Shown here piece after piece: positions 1 through 11,725 of a DNA stretch of 64,000 nt. Source of the stretch: Latrodectus hesperus (Eukaryota > Arthropoda > Arachnida > Araneae > Theridiidae). The notes beneath the pieces are model-generated. The model made no database searches, was not told the origin of the DNA, and saw only the letters and a list, made by a program, of their open reading frames with translations. The translations under genes and the position numbers were made by a program. The stretch's first letter is position 1, and each line of letters begins with the position of its first letter. Location of the stretch: the NCBI GenBank assembly GCA_037975125.1, contig CM075852.1, positions 6,415,134 to 6,479,133 on the forward strand, written 5' to 3'.

Positions 1-1965
1 TTTGGAAAATCACAGCTTCTTGCACCGAATCCGATTTGGGTTTAGACAAGGCCGTTCTTGACACTCACCAAGAATATCCAAACTCTTCGTAGCCAGAATC
101 TTCACACTGCAATTATCACAATAGACATAAAAGGCGCCTTTGACAATATAAACCATTATAAACTTAAGCAGCAACTCTGTGCCATCAATAGCCCGACCAA
201 TATTACAAACCTCCTAATCAACAACCTTAACGGCAGAACGGTCCTACTACCAACTAATATGGGCTTTGCCTCTAGAAGTCAATCCATAGGGTGCCCACAG
301 AGTTCTTGTAGTGGCCCAATTCTTTGGAATCTTGTCGATGATGCACCTTTGAAATTCAACTGGAGCAATATTGGCAAAGATCCTTCAAACCTTCGCAATG
401 TCGTCAAACCCACCTTCAAGCCTTCGCGGATGATTTTACATTCATTATTGGCGCCAATAGTGAAAAGAAGCTAGGAAAGGTTTCAACTCTAGCCCTTACA
501 CATTTCAAGGCGTGGGCTTATTAAAATCATCTATCCATTTCCCTGGAGAAAACTAAATTAATGCTCGTTGCGAACTCAAGTGTGGCCCGCAGATACTTTG
601 GGGAAACCAGACTGAAAAAAGCTAACCATATCAAGCTGCTAGAAGTGATCCTTGATAAAAAACAACTTTAAAAATCATATCTCCCAAGGGAGTAAAGCAT
701 TACTTCTGCAAGGAAAACTAAGCAGAATTGCAGGCAATGAATGGGGCATTAACCAACATTACCGGATAATGTTCTACAAGACAGTCATTGAATGCGTAAT
801 CTACCATGGTGCTGCCCTTCGGGGAACTTCACTTACATCTAAAACATCTCAAAAGGTCTCATCCATTCAAAGAAAGTTCCTTCTCAGCACCACTGGTGCC
901 TTCAGAACTACCCCAACCTCAGCCTTACAACTCATTACTAGTCTTCCTCCCCGCCCCCCTTCATCTGAAAGTTGAAGCAGAGGCAAAGCTCATCAACCTC
1001 ACTAGGACTGGAGTTCAGTGCCGAGAACCTCTTCTCCCCTTACCATCTTGTGTTCAGGAGAAACAAAGTCTGGATACAAATCATCTTGGTCTTTTTAATA
1101 TCAACACGTTCATCTCAATAGACGAAGAGCAACCCCTCTGCAGTTTTTGCCGGACTCTCTACACATATTTACAGATGGATCAAAACATGAAGGAGTAGGC
1201 ACAGCTTTTGTTGCCTACCTAAATAACTCTAAAATCCACAATTAGAAGCAGAAACTCCACAACGCGAACTCTGTTTTCCAGGCAGAGGTAATTGCAATCA
1301 AAGAAGCTGTTAAGTTTGCTAAAAGGCAACTTGCTGTAACTATTTGGTCAGATAGCCAGGCAGCACTTAAATCTATCAGCAACACAGCATCAACAAGTCC
1401 TATAGCTCGCTCTGCTCAAGCTGAATTAATTTCTTGTCAATCGAACTAAAATGGATTAAGGCTCATGCTGGAACAGAAGGCAACGAGGAAGTTGATAAGG
1501 AAGCGAGGAGTGCAGCCTAATCCTTACTCCAGCCTCTCATTGTTCCACTCCCACGCTGCCATCTCAAACAAGAATGTCAGAAATGGATTCTTGTTAACTG
1601 GCAACAAAGCTGGAAGGATGCCAATACAGCCTTATTCATGAGATAGAACCTACTGTCTCAATGAAACCATTATGCTGGACAAGAAATGAAATTCTATTAT
1701 GTCCGGACATGGCCTTTTTCCTACGCACATTCACCGAATGAACCTGGCAATCTCACCTAATTGCACTTGAGGAGATATTGGCGCTCCTCTCCATTTCACC
1801 ACGGCTTGCCCCTTAACAGCTTCTTGGCATCTGTCAGGCCCTGCCACCAGATGGATAGTGGTGTGGAAGAAAGCAATCCTGAATAACAAAATTTCCAGGA
1901 GAAAGTTGAACCAACTCGTGGATTTTCTAATTATTATGGAAGGCATTTTTATTTAGTTCCATGAC
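1..1965 (+). mobile_element. Decayed non-LTR retrotransposon (I/R1-group LINE), 5' end outside window
   Basis: Pieces of one LINE second-ORF polyprotein are readable in shifting frames. A finger motif FGFRQGRS lies near 33-57. Palm motif A, TIDIKGAFDNINHYKL, is near 118-165, and the B-like GCPQSSCSGP is near 290-320. A thumb segment (LEKTKLMLV..., LLEVILDKK) spans 544-663. An RNase H domain follows at about 1161-1510: FTDGSKHEGVGTAF, AEVIAIKEAVKFAK, WSDSQAALKS and HAGTEGNEEVDKEA. The C-terminal GDIGAPLHF...CPLT..WH zinc-like region is at 1765-1840, with a TGA where a cysteine is expected. Several frameshifts and stops make it a pseudogene. RT copies RNA at a nicked target, and RNase H in this group degrades the template. 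The endonuclease and first ORF would lie upstream of base 1. Confidence 0.9.
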
Positions 1966-3492
1966 GACAACAGCTGGTAACTACACCTCAATCCTTGTGC
2001 CGTATCGATCCTCTTGTGCCTCACCAACACATTTACCTAAAACTCTGCCTTACTTTGTATAGCTCTTCATATCTTACACAAATTTTGTAATTTATCCCCA
2101 ATTTTTCACTTAGATTGAAGCACAATCACCATTAGTTAATATTCATGTAATTCACTACCCAATTCTTTTTACTTAGTATAATATTTTATTACTCCAAAAA
2201 ATTTTTTGTAAATACTTGTTGGTTTTCCCTAATTATTTGTAATGAATTGTTACTTTAAATTGTATTGTCCATAGTGTGGTAGTATTGGAGAGCTTGGGGT
2301 CGCAATATTGGGGTTCTGCTCTAGCGGCTTCGTTTTCCTCTCCAGTGGCTTCCATCATACTGCTATAGCTCATTTGAGCTGGGTACAGTTCAAGGTAATG
2401 TTCAAGGTTCGTCATTTCAAGGTAATGACATACATTTGTGCACACCATATGAAAAGATTACGGTAAATATCGATTGCAAATTTTTCTTGAATCTCAATAT
2501 CGAACTATATTTTATTAAACTCGAATGGTATTTCATCTCAAACATAATTACAAATTCAAAACAAATATAATTTTATTCGTATGAAAATATTGTTATTTAG
2601 ATTATATATTCATTTAAATTATAGGAAGAAACCTAAATTCCTCATTTACTGAATCTCACCCAGTATTTTTAACTGAAATTTTAAGCTCATAGTAATTAAA
2701 TGCTGGATTTCGAATGTATCACAAAAGTAATGTTATTATATTAATCAGTTTATACAACTTTAAAAAAAACATCTACTATAATTGCTTTCAATGTTACTAA
2801 AGCTTATATTTTAAAGTAATTTAATTTTAAAAATATTTTTATCACTGCAGAAGTAGTAGCCAAATGTTTACACAGCTCAAACTTTCCGCTATACACAACC
2901 TTCTTATATTCAGTTTTTTCTACCACTTGTCATCCATTTAAAACTAATTCGTTGCTTAACCAGTCTTCGCGTGTGCAAAAATTAAAGCCACACAACCACG
3001 GGTTATCATAACAAAATGTTAAACAAATGAGAATTTACCTCTCAGTCTATTATGATTTGAAAATTTTGTAAGTGAACGTTGAACCAACATTTAATTTGAT
3101 TCGTCATTCTACATATACTTTACATACGTACGTTTTTTTAGTGAAGATTTGAATCGAACCTTTGAACTTAAAATATGAGCATATTTATACGCGTTGAGTA
3201 AATTTTCTAGACAATATTTTAACTCTTTAACTGTCAAGTTACTTTGTTGATTTGGGTACACAAATTGTCACTTTGAACAAAGTAACTTTTATAACGTCTA
3301 ACCTTTGAAATCTTCAGAAAAGTGCTGCCCTTTATTGAATTGAGTACACATTACTTTTTCCCAAGTTACAGTCGGTATTGTCAAAGAGATGAAGCCGAAA
3401 TAAACGTCTCCCGATATACATTCGGTATTACAATACCATGCACTCAAAAAAAAAATTACCCCGAGTAGTACCAGTGCAGTGCATATTAATGC
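1966..3492. other. AT-rich stretch, nothing recognised
   Basis: The first few hundred bases may be the LINE 3' untranslated tail. A less AT-rich patch at about 2265-2450 carries a 71-codon open frame on the minus strand and short repeats of a TTCAAGG unit. I do not recognise the translation and see no splice context, so I do not call a gene. Confidence 0.4.
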
Positions 3493-3851
3493 AGGGTCAT
3501 CGCGTAAAAGAATTCCAGGACTTTGAAACCTTTCAAAAAACGAATTCTCAATCGCATGGAAATGATTCTTGTGTCACAATGTCGGTAAAGAATGTAATTT
3601 TTGCTCGCTAGATGGCGCTGATAGTGTATTATCATATTATCGGTTTTATCGTCCATTACTACCAGCAAGAATTCATGGAACGAGATTGATTGTCGTCTCA
3701 ATGTTTTTCGAGTAACTAATGGTGAACATACCGAAATATATTGAAATGGATATAGAACTTAGAAGATTTCTTAATATGTTTAGACTAAATTTATGTTTTT
3801 TAATTTCTCTGTTGTAGATTTGTAATCCCGACATTCTTTTTCGATGACCCT
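3493..3851. mobile_element. Candidate non-autonomous DNA transposon (MITE)
   Basis: The ends are inverted: AGGGTCATCG at 3493-3502 faces CGATGACCCT at 3842-3851, and similarity continues for about 25 bp into each end (an AAAGAAT-like block). The right end is followed by TA, as expected for Tc1/mariner-type insertion; the left end now reads GC, so a TA duplication is not proven. The 359-bp interior has no transposase. It contains a GATGGCGCTG block at 3611-3620 that also occurs in the terminal repeats of the 51.9-kb transposon. A 71-codon minus-strand frame inside it looks incidental. Confidence 0.5.
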
Positions 3852-4964
3852 ATATAGCTGTGGGTGGGATTGCCTCTTCCTCTTAATAAAACTATACCTT
3901 ACTCAGAAGGAAGCCGTGTTTTGTAATGGCGCCTGGGGAACTTAATATACATGCAACAATGTAAACTCGCTTGGGATAATAAATAATGGCAATAAGTTCA
4001 CATTTATATAGGTAACTTATGTCACAGTAAAATTTAATCAACAAATTTGATATAATTGGTTATTATATGTTTAATTTTCCATTTTGTTGGACAATGAATA
4101 GAGTATAAAAGCGAAGTAAAATTTAGTATAATCTTAATAAAGTTTCTATTATTCTTGAAATATTAAGCTATTTGCTATAGCATTCGGGAATGCCTATATA
4201 ATCCGAAAAAATTTCACTTTATATTAAGTCCATATTTTAAACAGAAAAATTGTCTTTAATACCAAAATTTCAATAAGTGTCACACTTTCTAGGTACACTT
4301 ATATATTGATGCTATTAATGATAAACTAATCTTCATCTGGCGAAATATTTCCATCACGACTAATTTATATCTGCATGTACCTTTAATTTCTTATCTTATT
4401 TCAATATAAAATAATTTATTTGTTTGTTATGGAAATAAATGCCGCGAACACACGTTTAATAGAAATACTCATTTTTTTATGTTATGTGAGAGAAATAAAG
4501 ACACCACACCAAAGAAAAGTTTACTATAACTAAAAAATTATAAAAAGTACATTTTCTTTTTAAAGTTTTGCTTTATCATCCAATAACATTATGTTATGCT
4601 CTTAAGATTATTCTAAAAATTGACAGAAACAATAGATTATTCAATCAATGTTTAAATATTAATAGTTAACATTTAAGTAAAATAATTTAGACCTAAGATA
4701 TAATTTCATAAATCTTATTACTTTTTAAACATGGCAAAAATAAAGCAAAAAAAATGCATTACTGTAATTTAAAACAAATTATTTAAACATTTTAATATAT
4801 ATATATACATACAAGACTAACCTAATGATTAAGTAAATAAATCATACGTTGCATACACACACAGATATATACCTTTAAAAGTAAATAACATTTCAAAATC
4901 ACTTAATTACGTAATCTCAAAGTTTGTCCTCTACAGTGTGCGATGTCAACAAATCATTAATGAA
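3852..4964. other. AT-rich stretch, nothing recognised
   Basis: Very AT-rich sequence with a short TA run near 4797-4806. No open frame of note, and no tRNA-like or transposon motif that I can support. Confidence 0.4.
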
Positions 4965-5056
4965 TTATTTTCTTGGAATTTTCTCTAAATGTAGTTGCAA
5001 AGTTTTACAAGCCACTGAATAAGCAATAATTGAAACAAGTGTTGCTTTGAAGTAAC
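4965..5056 (-). other. Candidate terminal coding exon (minus strand)
   Basis: Read on the minus strand, a pyrimidine-rich stretch ending TTTATCATTTCAG sits immediately before base 5056 and resembles a splice acceptor. The following frame, entered after two bases, encodes 29 residues starting YFKATLVSIIAYSVAC and ending in PRK, then TAA at 4967-4965. The central ~18 residues are hydrophobic enough for one membrane segment. The entry phase fits donors seen at 22,972 and at 34,241, both of which follow a short ATG-initiated frame. The protein is not recognised; a resemblance to the last helix of chemosensory receptors is only impressionistic. Such motifs can arise by chance in AT-rich DNA. Confidence 0.25.
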
Positions 5057-6854
5057 CTGAAATGATAAACGGTTAATTAACAATAGAATTATTTAAAATC
5101 CAAATTTGTAAAAATTATTACAATCATGATAAAGGAAACAATATTTTTAAATAACAAATGCTTGTATTTATATAGCAATAAGCATTTCTCATTCGTAGCA
5201 ATGTGAAGTTGTAGGCATTTAAAGTACAAAATTTCTTATTTCTTCAAAGATGAGTCTTCCTAGACTAAATTAATTAGCACAAACTCTTAAAGTGAGTTAG
5301 GGGAAGCAGTAATTTTATTACATTAGACCATAATATTTTGAAATCATAATTATATGATAATTTTTATAACGGAAATATATTCTTCCTAATTGTAACTAAG
5401 TATCTAATTAAGTATTAAATTGAACTCGGTATTCTATAAGATTATGTAAAATCTATAACAAGTTTCTCTTCAATGATCGGTAATAATTGTCGCTTAACAT
5501 CGAAGCATTGCGTGATAGCGTTACATATTTGTCGGTGGATTATTACACATAATAGTATCACTAGTCAAAAGCTAAGCGAATTTACAGCTTAAGTTTTCCA
5601 TTATAGTCATTTCCTAGTGTTCAGGGGTATCCATGGATGATTAATATAGAAAATGGCTATGTCAGAGAAAAAATATTTGTGTTTCATTTGGATATTCTAT
5701 AAAAAAGAGTAGGTGCATTACGTCTAGAGGAACTCAGATTTCAATCAAGATACAAAGGTAGAGAAAAAGTTGAAAATTTTCATGTATATACTGGGTAATT
5801 AAGGCCCTTGTAATATGTATTAAGGGCTGCGTAAATAGAAATTAAGCAACCCACGGTATTATACCAAAAGAAAGTCAGTGTAACAATGTAAGGTAAGCAG
5901 CTTAGAAAGTTTTTTTCACTGCTTCTGAATTCAGATCTGACTACTGAGGTATTATTTCAGAAGGGAATTTTGACAGAAGACACACAGTACGTGTATCATA
6001 ATTTCTTGATGTCTTATTATTTTATTCTGATATATTATATTTTATATTCTAATATCCCATTCCACCATTCCAACGGTTATCTCCTTTTTAAAGTTAAGTT
6101 GAAATAGCAGCTAGTTAATATAATCCAGCAATTGGTGACTAACCAAGCCTTACTTGGATGTAGTTTTTTTGAAACCTGCTTAAAATATCAGAAAAATCCA
6201 GCTTTGATTCAAGGTTTTTTTCCTGTACAAGACCAAAAATGCGTATCTCCTTTAAAATAGGATTGACATGTCAGATTCTTTGAGGGAAAGGAATCCTTGT
6301 AACAAATAAAAATAAAAACAAAATATCTAACGGCTACCAGCTGATAGCATGTGCAGAAAGAAAAACAAGCCATTTTTGGTAAGCTAAAATCAGCAATCCA
6401 TGAACTACATATTAGTGCTTCTTTGGTTCATCTGATTAATTACAATTTAAACATATCAATATAAATATTAAAAACTTTCAATTTCAGAGACACAATAAAT
6501 TCCCAAAAACTCGTAAAATGAGGGATGAATTTGGTGTTTGAGGAAGAAAGGATAAATATAGTTTTATTAATAATGAAGACAAAAATGCTTGTCCATTGTA
6601 CCAAGAAGCAATATAAATAATTAAAGACCATCATCATGTTTCATGAAAGCCCACAATAATTCCGATCAATTAATTTTGGATAGAGAATATATTTAGTAAA
6701 GTATAGTAGAGATTGTGCCAAATTATCATATTCTGATGTAAGAAAGAACTGAAAATATTTCACCGTCAAAAGAGACCAGGGAAACACATTGACTTTATCA
6801 GTTGTTGCAGCAGAATGCTTCCCTGTACTAAGCCCTGAATTGGCCTCAACCAGT
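5057..6854. other. AT-rich stretch, nothing recognised
   Basis: A somewhat less AT-rich part lies at 5600-6400 and may be old repeat material. I found no RT, transposase or tRNA-like motif. Open frames near 6440-6637 (minus) have low-complexity translations and are not credible genes. Confidence 0.4.
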
Positions 6855-7090
6855 AAGATAGAAGCAGCGGAATGGAGTCTTTGGGATTTTGTATCAGGGA
6901 ACAAGCAGAACAATTCCAATAATAGGCCTGTCCCCCCCCCAGAGGTATCATTTCACATTGCAACCCCGACATGTTTAACGTGCCTCAGTAAACTTTAGGG
7001 AATACGATAGACCTTCGGTTAAGTTGGGATTCAAAATCTCTACCTTCCGTTAATGAGAATGACGCCCTAATCAAGCAGGTCACCAGTGCT
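6855..7090 (-). repeat. tRNA-derived SINE, family A (minus)
   Basis: Read on the minus strand, a tRNA-like head begins near 7090 (TGGTGACCTGCTTGATTAG as A-box region). A B-box-like GATTTTGAATCCC follows near 7025-7037, then the family-specific body and a tail near 6860 rich in CTGCTTCTATC. The same order is seen at 25,656-25,873, 55,625-55,860 and 12,968-13,080. The head is transcribed by RNA polymerase III in active SINEs; here both boxes have drifted. Confidence 0.65.
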
Positions 7091-7200
7091 CCTGATTTAA
7101 TCGGTGACGAACTTGCAGACCGAAGGGAGACTGGTAGCAGGAACTTTGATTTCGGTACTGGATGAAAGCGTAAACTTAGAAATAAAGGGAAACTTGCCAA
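7091..7200 (+). pseudogene. Possible LINE RNase H remnant
   Basis: A short translation APDLIGDELADRRETGSR recalls the GNExAD..A block at the end of LINE RNase H domains, which is readable elsewhere in this window as GNEEVDKEA and GNELAD. There are no other domain motifs around it, and it abuts a SINE. It could be chance. Confidence 0.2.
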
Positions 7201-8935
7201 CAAGGATGTCTATAAATTAAAAGATGAATTAATTAGGCTACAATCAATGAAATCAATCACTCGATAAGACTTGCTTAAACGTGTGCTGTAAATTCTATAT
7301 AAAAAAATACCTTGTCCCGCAAAAAATATGAGGCATTAAAATTGATGAAGTGAGAGAGGAGAAAAAAGTAACGGGATGGTTAAGCTATTAGAAAATAAGT
7401 TACAAACACAACACACAAAAGAGAAGATCTTGTCTTTTATTGCAATTTGATTCAGAAGAGCCTTTGTGAAAATGCACTGAATTTAAGCATGCTGTATATA
7501 CAATTCGTCGTATATGCTAGTGCAGTGAATATACTAGAAATAATGACGCTATCGTCCACTCTCGACAGTTCTGTGAAAGTGGAGGTACAAAATAAAGACG
7601 TAAATAAACTCAGTAATTTCAGGTGGCTGAATCCAGACAGAGTGATAAGAGTCCAATTATTGAAGAATGAAATATTTTTTAGAGATGATAGAGTTACCTC
7701 ATGATTTTGCTACTAATAAAAGATATGAAGATCAGAGATAACGTCATGCAGCTACTATATTTCAGAAATTAAATGAACTGAGAGACCATACATAACGAAA
7801 GGAATAGTTTGCTTGAGAAATATGAAAATTAATAAATAATTTGATACAAAACTTTGTTAATAAAACAAGACATTTTGTTGAGGTTTCCCTTTATTAGGAA
7901 AATTTTTCTAAAATATTTCTGCTGGGATTTCAGATTATTCGTGCTTTTGCTGGCGAAATCACTTGAATATTTCAAGATTTTAAAAAAAATTCAGCATGAA
8001 TTCAATTGACATTTTTACTAGATATTTTTGCTGATATTGATACATCACTTTGAAGTTGCATATCGACGTTATTCATCTGCATTTTTGACCTTATTGATCT
8101 TTTAATAACCTTAGGTTTGTTTTGCTTGCTGTTCTTCGGTTACATTTTGCACAAGTCTAATTATACCAGAATCGATAGATTAATGTAGATTTGGAATCAG
8201 TAAACAACTAAATAAAAAGTAGGAATCGGATTTCGAGCAACTGCACAGACATGGAAGCCACCAACTTTTCGACTGATTGCTCGGTTGACTTAAAATCAGA
8301 TCATAGGGTAGAATTGCAGGAAAAAAGTTTACACCAAGACATTTATTACTTTTTACAAGCTTTTATTTGCCAAACATTTTCTATGCATGAAGAAATCTAC
8401 AAGGAATGTCATTTATATTTGAGTAGACATATTTGTGATTAAATATTTCCCTGCATGAATGTTAACAAAAGTTAACATAGATGAAAGTTCGGTAGCATCT
8501 TATTTGCATGTTGAAGGATAAGAATTTAAACAAGCACTCTCATTCCCGATTTAAAAAATAGGAAAACGAAATAAGGTAAATATTAGTTTAATTAAACAGT
8601 TTTATAAACCAAATTAGTTTCGTAAACTAAAATTAAATGTTTTTGCATATAGATGTTATTTTAGCACAATCATAAATATACTATTTTATTTAACTTTGTC
8701 ACCGCTTAGTGGACTCAACTAAAAGACTTAATACAGTCGTAAAGCATCCACCTGGAAGGATATTACAAAGATAAGAGAAACTTTTCAGAAAGGAGGAAAC
8801 GTAAAAATTCCCAGGCAACCACCTTGAAGGAATTATGCAGAAAAAAGAAACGCAATGTGAATTTCCGATTGTTTGACACTAGCTGAGATTGAACCCAGAA
8901 ATTTTATCTCTGATGAGTGCTGTCCAGGGTGAACC
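7201..8935. other. Unassigned stretch
   Basis: Contains an 85-codon frame at 7447-7704 (plus) and a 63-codon frame at 8251-8442 (plus). Neither translation is recognisable, and neither has splice or promoter context that I can defend. Part may belong to the gypsy element whose fragment follows. Confidence 0.35.
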
Positions 8936-8939
8936 CTTA

Positions 8940-9125
8940 TTTTATTGGACAGTGGTCGAGATTACCGATCACAATACTTTAAACATTTTTTATTGTAACC
9001 ACTCCTAAGAGTCCCAAATTAACAAGACGTGTATTAGCATTGCAAAGATGGAATTATAAAATAATTCATCAAACTGATATTTTCCATCTTGGGACAGATG
9101 CTCTATCCAGGCTAGAAAAAGATGA
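8940..9125 (+). pseudogene. Ty3/gypsy retrotransposon fragment (end of RT/RNase H)
   Basis: Frame-shifted translation gives VEITDHNTL near 8948-8975. Then come KLTRRVLALQRWNYKIIHQT and FHLGTDALSRLEKDE up to 9125. These match the order in gypsy pol: (V)TDH..L, the R(W)..L..Y...I segment and the G..N..AD.LSRL block that closes the RNase H domain. Here D-ALSRL is preserved and the usual N/V-A is changed. No protease, integrase or LTR pair is identified. A dead fragment on the plus strand. Confidence 0.7.
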
Positions 9126-9895
9126 GTGAATTTCTTGTATGTCATCTTTTAATTTTGTGCTTTCCAATTTTTAATTTTACGTATTTGAAAGTGTGTAATA
9201 TAAGTACGTAAACGATCAGTGAGTTGGATGTTTTGTCATTTTTTTTGGATCCCTCTAATTCATGGGTATTTAGTTTTTTTTTCTTTTGGCAAACATCAAC
9301 TCGTGTAGATTGTTTTTTAATCACAGCTTTTATATGTGATTAACTAATGGTATTTTTTGTTTCTGTCTGGGTTCTTGCAAGTAAATAATTCTATGTCAAA
9401 ACTGTTTAAGTAAAACAAGCCTCTGGAGAAGAAGTTTTACTCTTGTCGGCTGCATGTGAGGGCATGCCAGTCAGTCAGACAAGCAAAAGCGTGGGCGAAG
9501 AGGAGAAAGAACGGTTAATTGGTATGATGTGGGGGGGGCAAAAGTTCCACACCCGGACGATGAGAAAATATATGTATCTCAAAATATATATGTAACTATA
9601 TTTTATGTTTGTGTTAGTAATTAATGTTTGTGTATGTTAATATCAAATATATCAGTCGTCAGAATTCCTGTTAATTTTCATGTTAACATCAAAAAAGAAG
9701 GCTGCAGCTCAAAAACATAACGAGAACTACGCCGCGTTATGTTACACTTACCATCTTGAGGAAAAAGGCATACCTCACCTACTTGAGGAGCATTCCAACA
9801 AGCAGTTCTGAAGCAATACGGCGATCGAGCATAAAATGGGAAATGGTTATCCTATGCATTCTGATGTGAAACTTTAACGGCAGAAAGTAAAGTCC
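9126..9895. other. Unassigned stretch downstream of gypsy fragment
   Basis: A run of eight G with a purine-rich lead lies at about 9530-9538 and could be a polypurine tract of the gypsy element, but I see no matching LTR. The segment 9690-9890 has coding-like composition and may be the degraded amino end of the following mariner copy. Confidence 0.3.
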
Positions 9896-10239
9896 CACAT
9901 AACATCAACGATACCACAGTTCGGAGGCGAACTCTCCATAGCAAGATGGACAATTTTTCGACATTTAGTTGCAATGAGCATGGTTGAAAAGCTCGTAGCA
10001 TGGATGGCAACATTGGCAATAACATTGCTCGTAACGTTGGTGATAAATGGGTAACAGAAGACCTAACGGAGGAGCAACACCAGCGACGCTTGGAGACCTG
10101 TCGTTTTCTTCAGGAGCACGATGTTAGATTGCCATTTTTGCTCCGTGTCTTATCTGTGGATGCTGCCAATAGGCCCTGTACGACAATCGCAAGCGGAAAA
10201 CACTGTATATATATACTAGGTAGACCACCAGGACTGTAG
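9896..10239 (+). pseudogene. Mariner-type transposase fragment (first copy)
   Basis: Shifting frames encode a helix-turn-helix segment (QFGGELSIARWTIFRHL, then MVEKL) at about 9918-9995. LTEEQHQRRLETCRFLQ at 10,060-10,110 corresponds to the linker before the catalytic core. A core start reads SVDAANRPLYDNRKRKT across two frames at 10,150-10,205, where the family has a DEKW..YDN.KRK motif; the first catalytic aspartate survives as D but the EKW block is altered. The copy stops there, before the second catalytic motif. Mariner transposases cut and paste at TA sites. Clearly non-functional. Confidence 0.75.
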
Positions 10240-10955
10240 ACTTCCTATGTGACTGTAACATTTATACGGACATGTACTGTCAACAATAAAAATGTCTTCA
10301 AACATTTAGCATGAAAGAGATGGCTGTGGTCAATAGTATGGTCTCATATTCTTGCAAAATGGAACACAGCAACATGTTTTTGTTTATTAACGGCAAGAAT
10401 CCAGTAGTTGAATTACAAGTTTCAATCGTACCACCTTTATTCACCAGATTTGACTCAACTGATTACATATTTTGCTATTTCTACAGGTTACTGAGGGTCA
10501 AATTATTCTCCAACCAAGATGCTTTGTTGCTGGGAGTTTTTCAACCTTTTCGTGTGTGTTTCGACTACTGTGATGCTGCCTTTTGACACAATGGATTATT
10601 CCACTTCAAACTTGTTGGGCGAAGTGTATTTGCGGTTACTTCACTGATCAAAACCCATTAATACAAGGTAAACAAAGTTCTTGACGTTGTCGCGTTGTCA
10701 TTGAATTAAGTGCTAATAAGTATGCCAATAAGTGTATGGCAGAATTGAGACAACAATGCAGTGAGATAGAAACATCAGTCGTTATAAAAGCAAATCCTAC
10801 GCGCACAGACATCCATCGTAACTCTTACAGTAGCGAAGAGCAATGGACATGTCATAGGAGCTAGTGTGTTTTCATTTGCTTTGAGATTTCTTAATGGGCT
10901 TATCAGCTGTTGCATTAATTCAGCGAATATATCAAGCATTTTGGGATAGTGCTAT
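10240..10955. other. Unassigned stretch between mariner fragments
   Basis: A 91-codon frame at 10,311-10,586 (plus) has an unremarkable translation that I do not recognise. This stretch could be old flanking DNA or unrecognisably decayed transposon sequence. Confidence 0.3.
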
Positions 10956-11725
10956 GAGTGAACATACGGGAAAGCATATGTTTCGCGAATTCATTAAGGG
11001 GCGAATTTATTAGGGTAAGGAAATCTGTCCATCGGTGATGAAGCTCGTATTGGACAACCACAGGCCTTTAATGACAAATTCTTGTAGGTGGCATTGAGGA
11101 GGAGAGTAATCAAACGTGCAGTGAACTTGTCAGACAATTGAACTTTTCTGAAGAAACTGTTAAACTTCATCTACACGGTTTAAGTATGATGTTTAGGCTG
11201 AACAAGCGGGTGCCCTACGTGCTGTTTTAATTCCATAAGCAAAGTGAGGGGCATCTTATTTATTATTGCTTTTTTGTCACCATAGTGCATTCATATTCAA
11301 TCGACCAATAATTCAAAGTGGATCCTAAATGACACTCCCAAGTTTACAAACATTGGTTCTTACTCCTCCAAAATACTATCTTGTATAGCGCAAGACCAAA
11401 TTTGCACCCCGCCAGATTATGCTTTGTGCCTGGTGGACTAGTCGGTAGGTGTTTCAATATGTCTTGTTATCAACCGTCCAAACGATCACTGTGGAATTGT
11501 ACTCGCAAGAATTAGCGCGTGTACAACAGGCATTGCAACAGGAGCCAGTAGGGGTTAATCAAAATAATGTACGTGAGACCATATGTTACGTGGTTGGCCA
11601 GGAATATCATACAGTGATTTTGTTCCGAAAAATTTGTACCCTCTTCTTTACTCATTTGAACCTCAGATTACCATGTCTTCCATTTCCTGGACAATTATTT
11701 TCGCTAAAAATCCTTCACCAATAAA
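10956..11725 (+). pseudogene. Mariner-type transposase fossil (second copy)
   Basis: The amino half is readable as FANSLRGEF, then DEARIGQPQAFND, then CSELVRQLNFSEETVKLHLHG at 11,115-11,180, followed by NKRVPYVL, matching the paired helix-turn-helix layout of mariner transposases (GRPQ between HTH motifs, WVPYEL after). The catalytic half restarts at 11,405-11,725 with IMLCAWWTSRQVFQYVLL and TITVELYSQELARVQQALQQ, equivalent to the MLC.WWD...Y.LL...T...Y..QL segment. The second and third acidic motifs are not clear. This is a different copy from 9896-10,239, because both carry the HTH region. Confidence 0.78.

Noticed and set aside
9526..9540. Polypurine tract and LTR of a gypsy element
   Set aside because: A G-run is present, but I found no TG...CA-ended repeat pair, so the LTR call is unsupported.
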